Assembly (NCBI RefSeq): GCF_900100395.1
Contig: NZ_FNFB01000001.1
Location: 620,001-684,000 of the forward strand
DNA from: Nonomuraea maritima
GTDB taxonomy: Bacteria; Actinomycetota; Actinomycetes; Streptosporangiales; Streptosporangiaceae
DNA: 64,000 nt
Direction: 5' to 3'
The first letter of the stretch is position 1; each line of letters begins with the position of its first letter. The notes under the pieces are model-generated. The model did not search any database. It worked only from the letters and a program-made list of their open reading frames with translations, and was not told the DNA's origin. Positions 8,816 to 18,250 of the stretch are shown here, one piece after another. The translations under genes were made by a program, and so were the position numbers.

Positions 8816-9265
8816 ATGCGCCTATCCGCTCGTGTCGACTACGCCCTTCGCGCCGCTGCCGAACTCGCCGCAGCCGGCGCCGGCCCAACCACCGTGGGCG
8901 AGTTGGCCAAAGAGCAGGACATGCCTCCCAAATACCTGGAGAACATCCTGCTGCAGATGCGCCGCGCCGGGCTCGTCCGCGGGCAGCGCGGCCCCGAGGG
9001 CGGTTACGTGCTCGCCAGGCCGGCGTCCGAGATCTCGCTGGCCGACGTGATCAGGGCCGTCGACGGCCCGCTGGCCAACGTGCGCGGCGAGCGGCCCGAG
9101 CACGTCGGCTACCGCGGCCCGGCCGAGTCGCTGCAGCAGGTCTGGATCGCGCTGCGGGCGACCGAGCGCTCGATCCTCGAAGAGGTCACGCTCGAGAACG
9201 TCGCCTCGGGTTCGCTCCCCGAACGCGTCGCGCAGCTCGCCTCCGACCCCGCCGCCTGGGACTGA
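8816..9265 (+). CDS. Rrf2-family transcriptional regulator without cysteines
   Basis: 149 residues. The winged-helix Rrf2 fold is clear from MRLSARVDYALRAAAELA, the recognition helix region MPPKYLENILLQMRRAG, and the wing GLVRGQRGPEGGYVLARP. There is no cysteine in the whole protein, so it cannot bind the Fe-S cluster of IscR or NsrR and is closer to CymR-type members that sense a metabolite or partner protein. It is monocistronic between the second ROK gene and the permease operon. GGGAGGG lies 12 nt before the ATG, a rather long spacing. The target is unknown. Confidence 0.88.
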   Translation: MRLSARVDYALRAAAELAAAGAGPTTVGELAKEQDMPPKYLENILLQMRRAGLVRGQRGPEGGYVLARPASEISLADVIRAVDGPLANVRGERPEHVGYRGPAESLQQVWIALRATERSILEEVTLENVASGSLPERVAQLASDPAAWD

Positions 9266-9342
9266 CCTCACGTTCCGCCGCTCGTCCCCGCCCGCCAGGC
9301 GAGGGACGCGTTCGGCGTTCCCTGACACGCTGTCCAGCTCGC

Positions 9343-9388
9343 GGCCGACAGTGCACTGTGCACAGGCCGCCCGGGCCGACTGTGTACT
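9343..9388. promoter_or_regulatory. Overlapping palindromes upstream of the permease/hydantoinase operon
   Basis: A 12-bp perfect palindrome ACAGTGCACTGT (9348-9359) overlaps a 10-bp perfect palindrome CTGTGCACAG (9356-9365). The motif GGCCGACAGTG at 9343 recurs as GGCCGACTGTG at about 9375. The block lies 80-120 bp before the start of the NCS1 permease, in the only sizeable upstream gap of the operon, so it is a candidate operator, possibly for the PucR-type regulator at the operon's end. No binding-site consensus is available to confirm this. Confidence 0.4.
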
Positions 9389-9466
9389 TTCCCCACTGAC
9401 AGGCGGGTGACCAGCTCCTACGGTAAGCGCCCAAGCTTATGGATTTCGCTTGCTAAGGAGGTCGGC

Positions 9467-10792
9467 ATGGCCTCGGCCGTCGGTGTCGACGATTATGCGG
9501 TCACCCGGGTGCCCGAGGGCGCCCGTCATTCCTGGGTGTCCGTCGCGGTTCAGCGTTTCGGGCAGATCTCCGCGTTGAGTCAGTTCCTGCTCGGCGCCAC
9601 CCTCGGCTTCGGGATGGGCTTCTGGCAGGCGTTCCTCGCCCTGACCCTGGGGGCCGTCATCCTGGAGGTGGTGGCGGTCCTGATCGGCGTGATCGGCGTA
9701 CGGGAGGGGCTGTCCACCTCCGTACTGGCCCGCTGGACGGGGTTCGGCCGGGCTGGGTCCGCGCTGATCGGGCTCGCGGTCGCCATCAGCCTGATCGGGT
9801 GGTTCGGCATCCAGTCGGCGGTGTCCGCGCAGGGCCTCGCGAGCCTGGTCGGCGGGCTGCCCGAGTGGGGCTGGTCGCTGGTGTTCGGGCTGCTGGTCAC
9901 CGCGATCGTGCTGTGGGGCTTCAACCTGATGGCCTGGACCGCCTACCTGGCGGTGCCCGCGTTCCTCATCCTGGTCGGCTGGTCCATCACGAGCGAGCTG
10001 TCCAAGCACGACCTCGGCGCGCTGATCGCCTCCGCGCCGCCCGGCCCGCAGCTCAGCCTGCTGCAGGGCACCACGCTGGTCGCGGGCGGCTTCATCGTGG
10101 GCGCGATCATCACCCCCGACATGACCCGCTTCAACCGCAGCGTCGCCGACGTGGTCAAGCAGACGCTGGTGGGCGTCACGCTCGGCGAGTACGTCATCGG
10201 CCTGGCCGGGGTGCTGCTCGCGCACGCGGTCGGCACCAGCGAGATCACCACGATCGTCACCTCCTCGGTGGGCTGGGTCGGCGTCCTCGTGATCGTCGTG
10301 GGCACCATCAAGATCAATGACTGGAACCTGTACTCGTCCGGCCTCGGCCTGGTGACCTTCATCGACACCGTGTTCGGCAAGCGGCTGCACCGCGGGCTGA
10401 CCACCGCCGTCATGGGCATCGTGGGCAGTGTGCTCGCCGCCGCCGGCATCCTCGACCAGTTCACCGAGTTCCTGACCCTGCTCGGCGTCGCGTTCCCGCC
10501 CATCGCGGGCATCATGGTCGCCGAATACTTCGTCGTACGGCGCTGGCGCGGCGAGCTGGAGGCCGCCAGGGCCCGGGGCACGGTGCCCGACACCGCCCCC
10601 AAGTGGGTGCCCGCCACGCTGGTGATCTGGCTGATCGCCGCCCTGGTCGGCAAGTACGTCGAGGTGGGCTTCGGCAGCATCAACGCGCTCGTCGTCGCGT
10701 TCGTCCTCTACGTGGTCGCGGGCAAGCTGGGACTCGTACGCGGCATCGGAACCAGCCGCACCGCCGATGTGGCGACCGTCCCCGCCGCCTGA
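9467..10792 (+). CDS. NCS1-family permease (cytosine/hydantoin/purine type)
   Basis: 441 residues with about twelve hydrophobic segments. It belongs to the nucleobase-cation symporter-1 family (CodB-like): the N-terminal RFGQISALSQFLLGATLGFG and the ITPDMTRFNR segment are characteristic. The ATG at 9467 follows AAGGAGG at ideal spacing. First gene of a co-directional unit with a hydantoinase-like protein, three DUF917 proteins and PucR, so the imported compound is probably a hydantoin- or pyrimidine-like ring. Which one cannot be told from sequence. Confidence 0.88.
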   Translation: MASAVGVDDYAVTRVPEGARHSWVSVAVQRFGQISALSQFLLGATLGFGMGFWQAFLALTLGAVILEVVAVLIGVIGVREGLSTSVLARWTGFGRAGSALIGLAVAISLIGWFGIQSAVSAQGLASLVGGLPEWGWSLVFGLLVTAIVLWGFNLMAWTAYLAVPAFLILVGWSITSELSKHDLGALIASAPPGPQLSLLQGTTLVAGGFIVGAIITPDMTRFNRSVADVVKQTLVGVTLGEYVIGLAGVLLAHAVGTSEITTIVTSSVGWVGVLVIVVGTIKINDWNLYSSGLGLVTFIDTVFGKRLHRGLTTAVMGIVGSVLAAAGILDQFTEFLTLLGVAFPPIAGIMVAEYFVVRRWRGELEAARARGTVPDTAPKWVPATLVIWLIAALVGKYVEVGFGSINALVVAFVLYVVAGKLGLVRGIGTSRTADVATVPAA

Positions 10793-10822
10793 CCGTCTGA
10801 ACAAAGGAGTTGTGAGGTTCTC

Positions 10823-12385
10823 GTGCGTATCGGCATCGACGTGGGTGGCACCAACACCGACGCCGTCCTCCTGGACGGCCGGCAGGTGCTCGCCGCCGTC
10901 AAGACCAGCACCACCGCCGACGTCACGTCCGGCATCGTGGCCGCCTTCGCGGGGCTGCAGGCGCAGCGGGCGTTCGACCCGGCCGACGTGCGCGCGGTGA
11001 TGATCGGCACCACGCATTTCATCAACGCGCTGGTCGAGGCCCGCAGGCTGGCGCCCACCGCGGCGCTGCGGCTGAGCCTGCCCGCGGGCGCGTCGCTGCC
11101 GCCGATGGTGGACTGGCCGCAGCGGCTCGTCGACGCGGTGTCCGGCAGCAGCCACCTGGTGCACGGCGGGCACGAGTTCGACGGCCGGCACATCGCCGAG
11201 CTGGACGAGGCCGAGGTGCGCCGGGCCGCCCAGAGCATGGGCGAGGCCGGGGTCCGCAGCGTCGCTATCTCGTCGGTGTTCTCCCCGGTCAACGCCGAGT
11301 TCGAGGCGCGGGCGGCGGAGATCATCGCGGCCGAGCTGCCTGGCGTGGCCATCTCGCTCTCCCACGAGATCGGCCGGATCGGCCTGCTGGAGCGCGAGAA
11401 CGCGACCATCATCAACGCGGCGCTGCGCGAGCTGGCCGCCCACATCGTCGACGGCCTGGCCTCGGCGGTCACCGGGGCGGGCATCACCGCGCCGCTGTAC
11501 CTGAGCCAGAACGACGGCACCCTGATGGACGTCGACTTCGCCCGCCGCTACCCGGTGGCGACGTTCGCCTCCGGGCCGACGAACTCCATGCGCGGCGCCG
11601 CCGTGCTGTCCGGCCTGGACACCTGCGCCGTGGTCGACGTGGGCGGCACCACGAGCGACGTGGGCGTGTTGCGGCACGGCTTCCCGCGCGAGGCGACGAC
11701 CGACGTGACCGTGGCCGGCATCCGTACCAACTTCCGCATGCCGGACGTGCTGTCGATCGGCATCGGTGGCGGCAGCCGGGTCCGCGGCGAGGCGGGCGCC
11801 GTCACCGTCGGGCCCGACTCCGTCGGCTACGAGCTGACCTCGAAGGCGCTGGTGTTCGGCGGCGACACGCTGACCGCGACCGACATCGCCGTGGCGGCCG
11901 GTCGCGCCGAGATCGGCGACCCGAGCCTGGTGGCGCACCTCGACAAGGACCTGGTCGCGGCGGCCCTGCGGCGCATCGCCACGGACGTCGCCGACGCCGT
12001 GGAGCGCATGCGGACCTCCGCCGAGCCGCTGCCCGTCGTGGCCGTCGGCGGCGGCTCGGTGCTGCTGCCCGACGAGATGGCCGGCGCCGGGACGGTGCAC
12101 CGTCCCGACCACTACGCGGTCGCCAACGCGATCGGCGCCGCCATCGCGCAGATCGGCGGCGAGGTCGATCGCGTGTACGCGGTGGAGCCCGGACGTCGTG
12201 ACGCCGTGGTGGACGAGGCCAAGCAGGAGGCCGTGGACCGGGCCGTGGCGGCCGGAGCGTCCCCCTCGACCGTGCAGATCGTCGACTTCGACGAGGTGCC
12301 GATCCCGTACCTGCCGGGCAACGCCACCCGCATCAGGGCCAAGGCCGTGGGCGAGCTGCAACTGACCGACACGAAGGGACGCTGA
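10823..12385 (+). CDS. Hydantoinase/oxoprolinase family protein (HyuA-like)
   Basis: 520 residues. The N-terminal MRIGIDVGGTNTDAVLLDG is the phosphate-binding loop of the ASKHA-type hydantoinase/oxoprolinase fold; the second phosphate loop is VVDVGGTTSDVGVL, followed by SIGIGGGSRVRGE and VAVGGGSVLLP. Shorter than the roughly 700-residue N-methylhydantoinase A subunits, which is usual for members next to DUF917 genes. It starts at GTG with GAGG five bases upstream, and its stop is 1 bp from the next ATG. The likely role is ATP-dependent opening of a cyclic amide delivered by the upstream permease; the substrate is unknown. Confidence 0.87.
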   Translation: MRIGIDVGGTNTDAVLLDGRQVLAAVKTSTTADVTSGIVAAFAGLQAQRAFDPADVRAVMIGTTHFINALVEARRLAPTAALRLSLPAGASLPPMVDWPQRLVDAVSGSSHLVHGGHEFDGRHIAELDEAEVRRAAQSMGEAGVRSVAISSVFSPVNAEFEARAAEIIAAELPGVAISLSHEIGRIGLLERENATIINAALRELAAHIVDGLASAVTGAGITAPLYLSQNDGTLMDVDFARRYPVATFASGPTNSMRGAAVLSGLDTCAVVDVGGTTSDVGVLRHGFPREATTDVTVAGIRTNFRMPDVLSIGIGGGSRVRGEAGAVTVGPDSVGYELTSKALVFGGDTLTATDIAVAAGRAEIGDPSLVAHLDKDLVAAALRRIATDVADAVERMRTSAEPLPVVAVGGGSVLLPDEMAGAGTVHRPDHYAVANAIGAAIAQIGGEVDRVYAVEPGRRDAVVDEAKQEAVDRAVAAGASPSTVQIVDFDEVPIPYLPGNATRIRAKAVGELQLTDTKGR

Positions 12386-12386
12386 C

Positions 12387-13457
12387 ATGCGCGAGATCGG
12401 CCTGGAGCACCTGGACGACATCGCGCGCGGCGCGGCGATCCTCGGCACGGGCGGCGGCGGCGACCCCCATATCGGCAAGCTGCTCGCCCAGTCCGCCCTG
12501 CGCGAGCACGGCCCGGTACGGACGTGCACGCTGGACGAACTGCCCGCGGACGCGACCGTGCTGCCCGTCGCGATGATGGGCGCGCCGACCGTGATGGTGG
12601 AGAAGCTGCCGTCGATCGAGCAGGTCTCGATCGCGGCCGAGGCGCTGGCCGGCTACCTCGGCCGCGAGCTCACCCACATCGCGTGCGCCGAGGCGGGCGG
12701 CGTCAACTCGCTGATCCCCGTGGTCGCGGCGGCGCAGCTGGGGCTGCCCCTGGTGGACGCCGACGGCATGGGCCGGGCGTTCCCGGAGATCCAGATGGTG
12801 CTGCCCACCCTGTACGGGGTGCGCGCGACGCCGATGTCGGTCGCCGACGAGAAGGGCAACCGCGTCATCCTGGACACCGTCGACAACCACTGGGCCGAGC
12901 GCCTGGCCCGCTCCGCGACCATCGACATGGGCTGCTCGGCGATGATCAGCTCGTACGCGATGACCGGCGCGCAGGCGAGCGCGTCGCTCGTCCCCGGCAC
13001 GATCAGCCTGTGCGCCGAGCTCGGGGCGCTGGTGCGCCAGGCCCGCGAGGAGCACACCGACCCGGTCGACGCCGTGGTGGCGCGCCTGGGTGGTCGCAGG
13101 CTGTTCACCGGCAAGGTCGTGGACGTCGAGCGCCGCACCGTCACCGGTTTCGCCCGCGGCACCGCGCGGCTGTCGGGCCTCGACGGCGACACCGGCGAGC
13201 TGGTGCTGCGGTTCCAGAACGAGCACCTCGTCGCCGAGCACGACGGTGAGGTGCGCGCCGTCGTACCCGACCTGATCTGCACGCTCGACCGCGAGACCGG
13301 CGAGGCGGTGACCACCGAGTCGCTCCGGTTCGGGCAGCGGGTGAGCGTCATCTCCGCGCCGTGCGACCCGCGCTGGCACACCCCAGAGGGGCTGGAGCTG
13401 GCCGGACCGCGCTACTTCGGCTACGACCTGGAACCACAGGTGGGAGCGGCCCGATGA
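12387..13457 (+). CDS. DUF917 (S-methyl-thiohydantoin desulfurase-like) protein, copy 1
   Basis: 356 residues, full-length DUF917. The N-terminal glycine loop is ILGTGGGGDPHIGK; other conserved segments are DADGMGRAFPEIQM, SSYAMTGAQ, FTGKVVDVERRTVTGFARG and RFQNEHLVA. DUF917 proteins accompany hydantoinase/oxoprolinase subunits, and one branch has been linked to S-methyl-thiohydantoin desulfurization in ergothioneine breakdown. It starts 1 bp after the HyuA-like stop and overlaps the next gene by 4 nt. First and best-conserved of three tandem paralogues. Confidence 0.85.
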   Translation: MREIGLEHLDDIARGAAILGTGGGGDPHIGKLLAQSALREHGPVRTCTLDELPADATVLPVAMMGAPTVMVEKLPSIEQVSIAAEALAGYLGRELTHIACAEAGGVNSLIPVVAAAQLGLPLVDADGMGRAFPEIQMVLPTLYGVRATPMSVADEKGNRVILDTVDNHWAERLARSATIDMGCSAMISSYAMTGAQASASLVPGTISLCAELGALVRQAREEHTDPVDAVVARLGGRRLFTGKVVDVERRTVTGFARGTARLSGLDGDTGELVLRFQNEHLVAEHDGEVRAVVPDLICTLDRETGEAVTTESLRFGQRVSVISAPCDPRWHTPEGLELAGPRYFGYDLEPQVGAAR

Positions 13458-14563
13458 GCTGGCAGCTGACCGAGCAGGACCTTCCCGACCTCGCGCGGGG
13501 CGCCGCCGTCCTCGGCACGGGCGGCGGCGGCGACCCGTACGTGGGGCAGCTGCTGGCCCGGCAGGCGATCCGCGAGCACGGCCCCATCACCGTGCTCGAC
13601 CCCGACGAGCTGGACGACGACACGCTCGTCATCCCGACCGCGCAGATGGGCGCCCCGACGGTGGTGCACGAGAAGCTGCCGCGCGGCAGCGAGCCTGTCG
13701 ACGCGCTGCGCGCGCTGGAGAAGCACCTGGGCAGGGCCGCCGACGCCACCATGCCGATCGAGTGCGGCGGGATCAACTCGATGATCCCGCTCGTGGTGGC
13801 CGCCCGCACCCGCCTGCCCGTCGTCGACGCCGACGGCATGGGACGCGCCTTCCCCGAGCTCCAGATGGAGACCTTCGGCGTGTACGGCGTGCCCGGCTCG
13901 CCGATGGCCATCGCCGGCGAACGCGGCGAGACCACGGTCATCGACACCGGCGCCGACAACAAGCACATGGAGTGGCTGGCCCGCGGCGTCACCGTCCGGC
14001 TCGGCGGCGTGGCCCACATCGCCGAGTACGCGATGACCGGCGCGCAGGTCAAGCGCACGGCGGTGCCGCGCACCCTGACCCTCGCGCTGACCATCGGACG
14101 CGCGATCAGGCAGGCCAGGGAGCGCAACGCCGACCCGATCGCGGCGCTGGCCGAGGCGCTCAGCCACACGCTGTACGCCCACCTGCGGGTGCTGTTCCGC
14201 GGCAAGATCTCCGACGTGGAGCGCCGTACCGAGGCGGGCTTCGCCCGCGGGCGGGCGACGGCGCAGTCGTTCGACGGGCAGCACGAGCTGGAGCTGCGGT
14301 TCCAGAACGAGAACCTGGTCGCCCTGGTCGACGGCACGGTGCGGTGCGTCGTGCCCGACCTGGTGTGCGTGCTGGAGTCGGAGCAGGCCGAGCCGATCAC
14401 CACCGAGACCCTCCGGTACGGCCAGCGGGTCACGGTCGTGGGCATCTCCACCCCCGCCCTCATGCGCACGCCGGAGGCGCTCGCGGTGTTCGGCCCGGCC
14501 GCGTTCGGCCTGCCGTACACCTTCACCCCTGTCGAGGAGGCAGCGGTCGGCACGACCGCCTGA
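13454..14563 (+). CDS. DUF917 protein, copy 2
   Basis: 369 residues. It begins at the ATG overlapping the previous stop (ATGA). It is close to copy 1 throughout: VLGTGGGGDPYVGQ, DADGMGRAFPELQM, AEYAMTGAQVKRT, GKISDVERRTEAGFARG, RFQNENLVA and LRYGQRVTVVG. Retention of all conserved blocks in both copies suggests either a heteromer or two related substrates. An in-frame extension upstream of 13454 would overlap copy 1 and was rejected. Confidence 0.85.
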   Translation: MSWQLTEQDLPDLARGAAVLGTGGGGDPYVGQLLARQAIREHGPITVLDPDELDDDTLVIPTAQMGAPTVVHEKLPRGSEPVDALRALEKHLGRAADATMPIECGGINSMIPLVVAARTRLPVVDADGMGRAFPELQMETFGVYGVPGSPMAIAGERGETTVIDTGADNKHMEWLARGVTVRLGGVAHIAEYAMTGAQVKRTAVPRTLTLALTIGRAIRQARERNADPIAALAEALSHTLYAHLRVLFRGKISDVERRTEAGFARGRATAQSFDGQHELELRFQNENLVALVDGTVRCVVPDLVCVLESEQAEPITTETLRYGQRVTVVGISTPALMRTPEALAVFGPAAFGLPYTFTPVEEAAVGTTA

Positions 14564-14585
14564 CCTGGTACGGCAAGCTGGTGGG

Positions 14586-15680
14586 GTGCCCTTCGACCAG
14601 CTGCTCATCGACCCCGCCGACGTGGCGGCGCTCGAACGCGGCGTCGCCGTGCTCGGCTCCGGCGGCGGCGGCGACAGCCGGACGGCGGCGACCCTGCTGC
14701 GCCGGCGGCTGTCCGCCGGCCGGGAGGTCGCCGTCCGCCCGATCGCCGACGTGCCGCCCGACGCGTGGGTCGTGCCGGTCGGGGTGGTCGGCGCGACGGC
14801 GGTGTTCACCGAGAAGCTGCCGGGCGGCCACGAGTTCGCGGCGATCGTCTCCGCCATCGAGCGCTGGACGGGCACCCGCGCCGACGCGCTGGTCTCCATC
14901 GAGATCGGCGGGCTCAACGGCATGATGCCGCTGGTGGCCGCCTGCGACCTGGGCCTGCCCACCGTCGACGCCGACCTGTCGGGCCGCGGGGTCCCGCGGC
15001 TCGACCAGCTCACCCTCGCCGCCGCCGACCGGCCGCTCGCCCCCGCCGCGCTGGCCGAGCCGGGCGGGCAGGTGCTCGTGCTGGGCGCGGGCACGCCGGA
15101 CGACCTGGAGCGGACGGCGCGCGCGTTCCTGTCCAGCGCGGGCGGGTGGGCGGCACTGGCCCTCGCCCCCATCCCGGTACGTGAACTGGCCGCCTGCAGC
15201 GTCCCTGGCTCCGTGTCGGGCGCGCTGCGGCTGGGCCGCCGGGTGCTCGACCTGGGCGAGTCACCCGACCCCGCCAAGGTGGCCGACGCCACCTCAGGAC
15301 GCGTCCTGTCGCTGGGCCGGGTCGTCGACGTCACCCGCCGCCCCGGGCCGCGGCACCACGGCCGTGCCGGGTTCGCCCAGGGCAGCGTCACGCTGGCCGA
15401 GCACGCCTCCGGCGCGCTGCTGCGCCTGGAGATGGAGAACGAGTACCTGCTGGCGCTGCGCGACGGCCTCGTCGTCGCGACCACCCCTGACGTGCTCACG
15501 GTGCTCGACCGCAGGACCGCGGTGCCGATCGCGTGCGACACGATCCGCGCCGGCATGGAGGTCATGGTGCTGCAACTCGCGATCGCCCCGTTCTGGACCG
15601 TGCCGGGCCGGATCGACGTCCTGGCCCCGCGCGCGTACGGCATCGACTGCGACCCCGTCCTGCTCGGAGCCGACCGATGA
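14586..15680 (+). CDS. DUF917 protein, divergent copy 3
   Basis: 364 residues, starting at GTG 22 bp after copy 2. The fold-defining glycine loop is kept but altered (VLGSGGGGDSRTA), and several blocks conserved in copies 1-2 have changed: DADGMGRAFPE is DADLSGRGVPR, the AMTGAQ segment is lost, and RFQNE becomes RLEMENEY. The C-terminal IRAGMEVMVLQLAIAPFW still aligns. This looks like a paralogue with a changed active site or a structural role. It overlaps the PucR gene by 4 nt. Confidence 0.75.
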   Translation: MPFDQLLIDPADVAALERGVAVLGSGGGGDSRTAATLLRRRLSAGREVAVRPIADVPPDAWVVPVGVVGATAVFTEKLPGGHEFAAIVSAIERWTGTRADALVSIEIGGLNGMMPLVAACDLGLPTVDADLSGRGVPRLDQLTLAAADRPLAPAALAEPGGQVLVLGAGTPDDLERTARAFLSSAGGWAALALAPIPVRELAACSVPGSVSGALRLGRRVLDLGESPDPAKVADATSGRVLSLGRVVDVTRRPGPRHHGRAGFAQGSVTLAEHASGALLRLEMENEYLLALRDGLVVATTPDVLTVLDRRTAVPIACDTIRAGMEVMVLQLAIAPFWTVPGRIDVLAPRAYGIDCDPVLLGADR

Positions 15681-17203
15681 CCAGCGTCCGCAGGCTGCTG
15701 GCGTTGCCCGAGTGGAGCGGGCAGGTGCGGGTGCTCGCCGGAGCGGCCGGGCTCGACGCGCAGGTGGGATCGGTCCGGCCTGTCGCAGGGCCGGTCGCGG
15801 GGCCGGGGGCGGCCGATCCCGTCGCGGCCGACGAGCTGGTGGTCGTCACCGGTCCGATGGAGACGGCCGACTGGCACGTCGACGCGCTGCTGCGGCGGGT
15901 CGTCGACGCCGGCGGGGCGGGGGTGCTCGTGCCGTCCGGCGCGCCGACCGCCACGCTGCTGCTGGCCGACCGGCTCGGGCTGGCCCTGCTCGGCGCCACG
16001 GGCGACCCGCTGGAGCTGCTCGTCGCGGCGCGGCTGCTGCTCGCCGCGCCTGAGCTCGACCGCGCCCGGCTCGTGCTCGCCGCCCACCGCGCCTTCGACG
16101 ACCGCACCCACACCCCCGAGACCGTCGTACGGATCCTGCGCGACCTGATCGGCGCCCCGGTGGCCCTGCTGGACGACCGGGGCCGGCCGCTCGCGGGCGA
16201 CCTCACCGCGGCGGCCGCCGTACGGGTCGGCGAGTTCGTCCCGCAGCGCGCCGACCTGCCCGACGGGGTGCTGCTCGCCCACCCGGCGCTGCTGCCGGGA
16301 CCGGCGCGGCCGGCGTACTGGCTGGCCGCCGAGCTGACCGGGACCGCCGCGGCCCGCGCCGACGTCGTACCGCCCGCCCTGGCCGTGGCCGCCGCCGCGG
16401 TGCAGCGCTGGCTGCTCGCGCACCGCCTCGAACTGGAACGCGACGCCCGCGCCCGCACCGCGCTGCTCGGCGACCTGCTGCGGCTCGACGGCGAGCCGTC
16501 GGCGCAGCTGCGCCGCCGGGTGGCCGACGCGGGCTGGCAGGTCGGCGGCTGGAACATCGGCATCCGCATCGGCGCCACGTCCACGTTCGACATCGTGACC
16601 GGCACGGCGGAGATCTCGCGCGTGCTGCGCGCCGAGGGCATCGACGCCGTCGTCGTCGAGCACGGCGACGGCTGGACGGGGTGGGTCAGCTTCGCCCAGG
16701 AGCCCACCGCGGCGCGGGTGCGCGCGCTCGCGGCCCGGCTGCGTGCCGCCAACCGGAAGCTGCAGGGCTCCATCAGCGACCACATGGGGGTGGGCCGCCC
16801 GCATCCGTGGCCCGACGGGCTGGCCGGCACGGTGGCGGAGGCCACCGACGCGGCCCGCCTCGCGGCGACCCGCCCTGAGTCAGGGTTCTTCCTCCACGTC
16901 GACCAGCTCGGGATGGCGCAGCTCCTCCTGGAATGGACCCGCACCGACACCTTCGAGCCGGCAGCCCGCGCCCTCCTGGCCCCGCTCCGCGACCAGCCCG
17001 GCGACCTCGTCCGCACCCTGTCGGCCTATCTGGACGCCGAGTCGTCCATCGCGGAGACAGCAGCAGTGCTGGGCGTCCACCGCAACACCGTGACGGCCCG
17101 CATCGACCGCATCGAACGTCTACTCGGCGTCAACCTGACCCACCGCGACGAACGCCTGGCCTTGCACCTCGCCTGCCGCACAGTGGACCTCCCCGAACGC
17201 TGA
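15677..17203 (+). CDS. PucR-family transcriptional regulator
   Basis: 508 residues, starting at the ATG that overlaps the DUF917 copy 3 stop. It has an N-terminal PucR-like sensory region (degenerate), a central GGDEF-like/linker part, and a C-terminal PucR helix-turn-helix: SIAETAAVLGVHRNTVTARI followed by DRIERLLGVNLTHRDERLAL. PucR proteins usually activate purine or ureide catabolism genes in response to pathway intermediates. As the last gene of the cluster it probably controls the operon it belongs to, consistent with a nitrogen-heterocycle substrate. Confidence 0.85.
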   Translation: MTSVRRLLALPEWSGQVRVLAGAAGLDAQVGSVRPVAGPVAGPGAADPVAADELVVVTGPMETADWHVDALLRRVVDAGGAGVLVPSGAPTATLLLADRLGLALLGATGDPLELLVAARLLLAAPELDRARLVLAAHRAFDDRTHTPETVVRILRDLIGAPVALLDDRGRPLAGDLTAAAAVRVGEFVPQRADLPDGVLLAHPALLPGPARPAYWLAAELTGTAAARADVVPPALAVAAAAVQRWLLAHRLELERDARARTALLGDLLRLDGEPSAQLRRRVADAGWQVGGWNIGIRIGATSTFDIVTGTAEISRVLRAEGIDAVVVEHGDGWTGWVSFAQEPTAARVRALAARLRAANRKLQGSISDHMGVGRPHPWPDGLAGTVAEATDAARLAATRPESGFFLHVDQLGMAQLLLEWTRTDTFEPAARALLAPLRDQPGDLVRTLSAYLDAESSIAETAAVLGVHRNTVTARIDRIERLLGVNLTHRDERLALHLACRTVDLPER

Positions 17204-17470
17204 CCCTCCCCGCAGCCAAGAGATCTCCCCAAACCCCACCACCCCCGCCAACGCAGAGGGCACCGCACCCCCGAACGCCGACACCCCCACAACCAAGAGG
17301 CAGCGGACCCGCCGACCGGCCTCCCCCATCACCGAATCCCCGTCCACAGCAACGAAGTGGGGGCACACGACCGACGTCCCCAAAAGCCCACCCCCCACAG
17401 ACAAGAGAGGCGGGCCTCCTTGACCTCTCGGGGACGAGAGGGGGCGGATGGTGCTGCCTAGACTGGACAG

Positions 17471-18250
17471 GTGCCTGAAGGAGACGCCGTCTACCGGGCC
17501 GGCGCACGCCTGCGTGCCGCCCTCGACGGCCGCGTGCTCACCCGGTCCGACTTCCGCGTCCCCCGGCACGCCACCGCCGACCTGACCGGCCGCGCGGTCC
17601 TCACCACGCTCTCGCGCGGCAAGCACCTGCTGACCCGCGTCGAGGGAAGCCTGACCGTCCACACCCATCTGCGCATGGAAGGACGCTGGCGGGTCATCCC
17701 CACCGGCAGACGCCCCCCGCCCGGCGACCTCGTGCGGCTGATCCTCGCCAACGAGCAGTGGCAGGCGATCGGAGTGAGGCTGGGAATGGTCGACCTCGTC
17801 AGGACGGACGACGAGGCACGGCTGGTCGGCCACCTGGGGCCCGATCTGCTGGGCCCGGACTGGGACCCGGAGGAGGCCGTCCGGAGACTGCGGGCGGCGC
17901 CGGACAGGACCATCGGCGAGGCGCTGCTCGATCAGCGCAACCTGGCGGGAATCGGCACCGTCTATCGCGCCGAGACCCTTTTCCTGCGGGGGATCTGGCC
18001 GTGGCGCAAGACCGGGGAAGTCGACGATCTCGAAGGGCTCGTGTCACTGGCCCAGCGGCTGCTGGCGGCCAACAAGGGGCACGCGGGCACGGTGACCACA
18101 GGTGATCGCCGACCGGCGAACCAGACCTGGGTCTATGGCAGGGCAGGGAGGCCCTGTCGCCGATGCGGCACCCGGATCAGCCGTGCGGAGATGGGGAGGC
18201 AGCCACAGGAACGGCTCATCCTGTGGTGTGCGGGCTGTCAACCGCGTTAA
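17471..18250 (+). CDS. Fpg/Nei-family DNA glycosylase (endonuclease VIII type)
   Basis: 259 residues, full length. GTG start giving MPEGD: after Met removal the catalytic Pro2 and Glu3 (PEGD) are in place. Lys51 lies in the SRGKHLL loop, [10 protein letters not shown] follows, the H2TH region includes [17 protein letters not shown], and the zinc finger is Cys229-X2-Cys232 with Cys253-X2-Cys256. The PEGD start, rather than PELPEV, points to the Nei branch, which removes oxidised pyrimidines by beta/delta elimination. Monocistronic, after a 267-bp C-rich gap with no visible feature. It is convergent with clgR, and the stop codons overlap by 4 nt. Confidence 0.92.
   Translation: MPEGDAVYRAGARLRAALDGRVLTRSDFRVPRHATADLTGRAVLTTLSRGKHLLTRVEGSLTVHTHLRMEGRWRVIPTGRRPPPGDLVRLILANEQWQAIGVRLGMVDLVRTDDEARLVGHLGPDLLGPDWDPEEAVRRLRAAPDRTIGEALLDQRNLAGIGTVYRAETLFLRGIWPWRKTGEVDDLEGLVSLAQRLLAANKGHAGTVTTGDRRPANQTWVYGRAGRPCRRCGTRISRAEMGRQPQERLILWCAGCQPR

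Noticed and set aside
9437..12529. A very long open frame on the minus strand (about 1,030 codons) opposite the permease and hydantoinase genes
   Set aside because: It is the antisense shadow of GC3-biased plus-strand genes: His/Asp/Gly/Arg-rich, no domain pattern, and the plus-strand proteins are clearly real.
13421..16804. A 1,127-codon minus-strand open frame across the DUF917 genes and PucR
   Set aside because: Same codon-bias artefact; the composition is low-complexity and the plus-strand frames carry conserved families.
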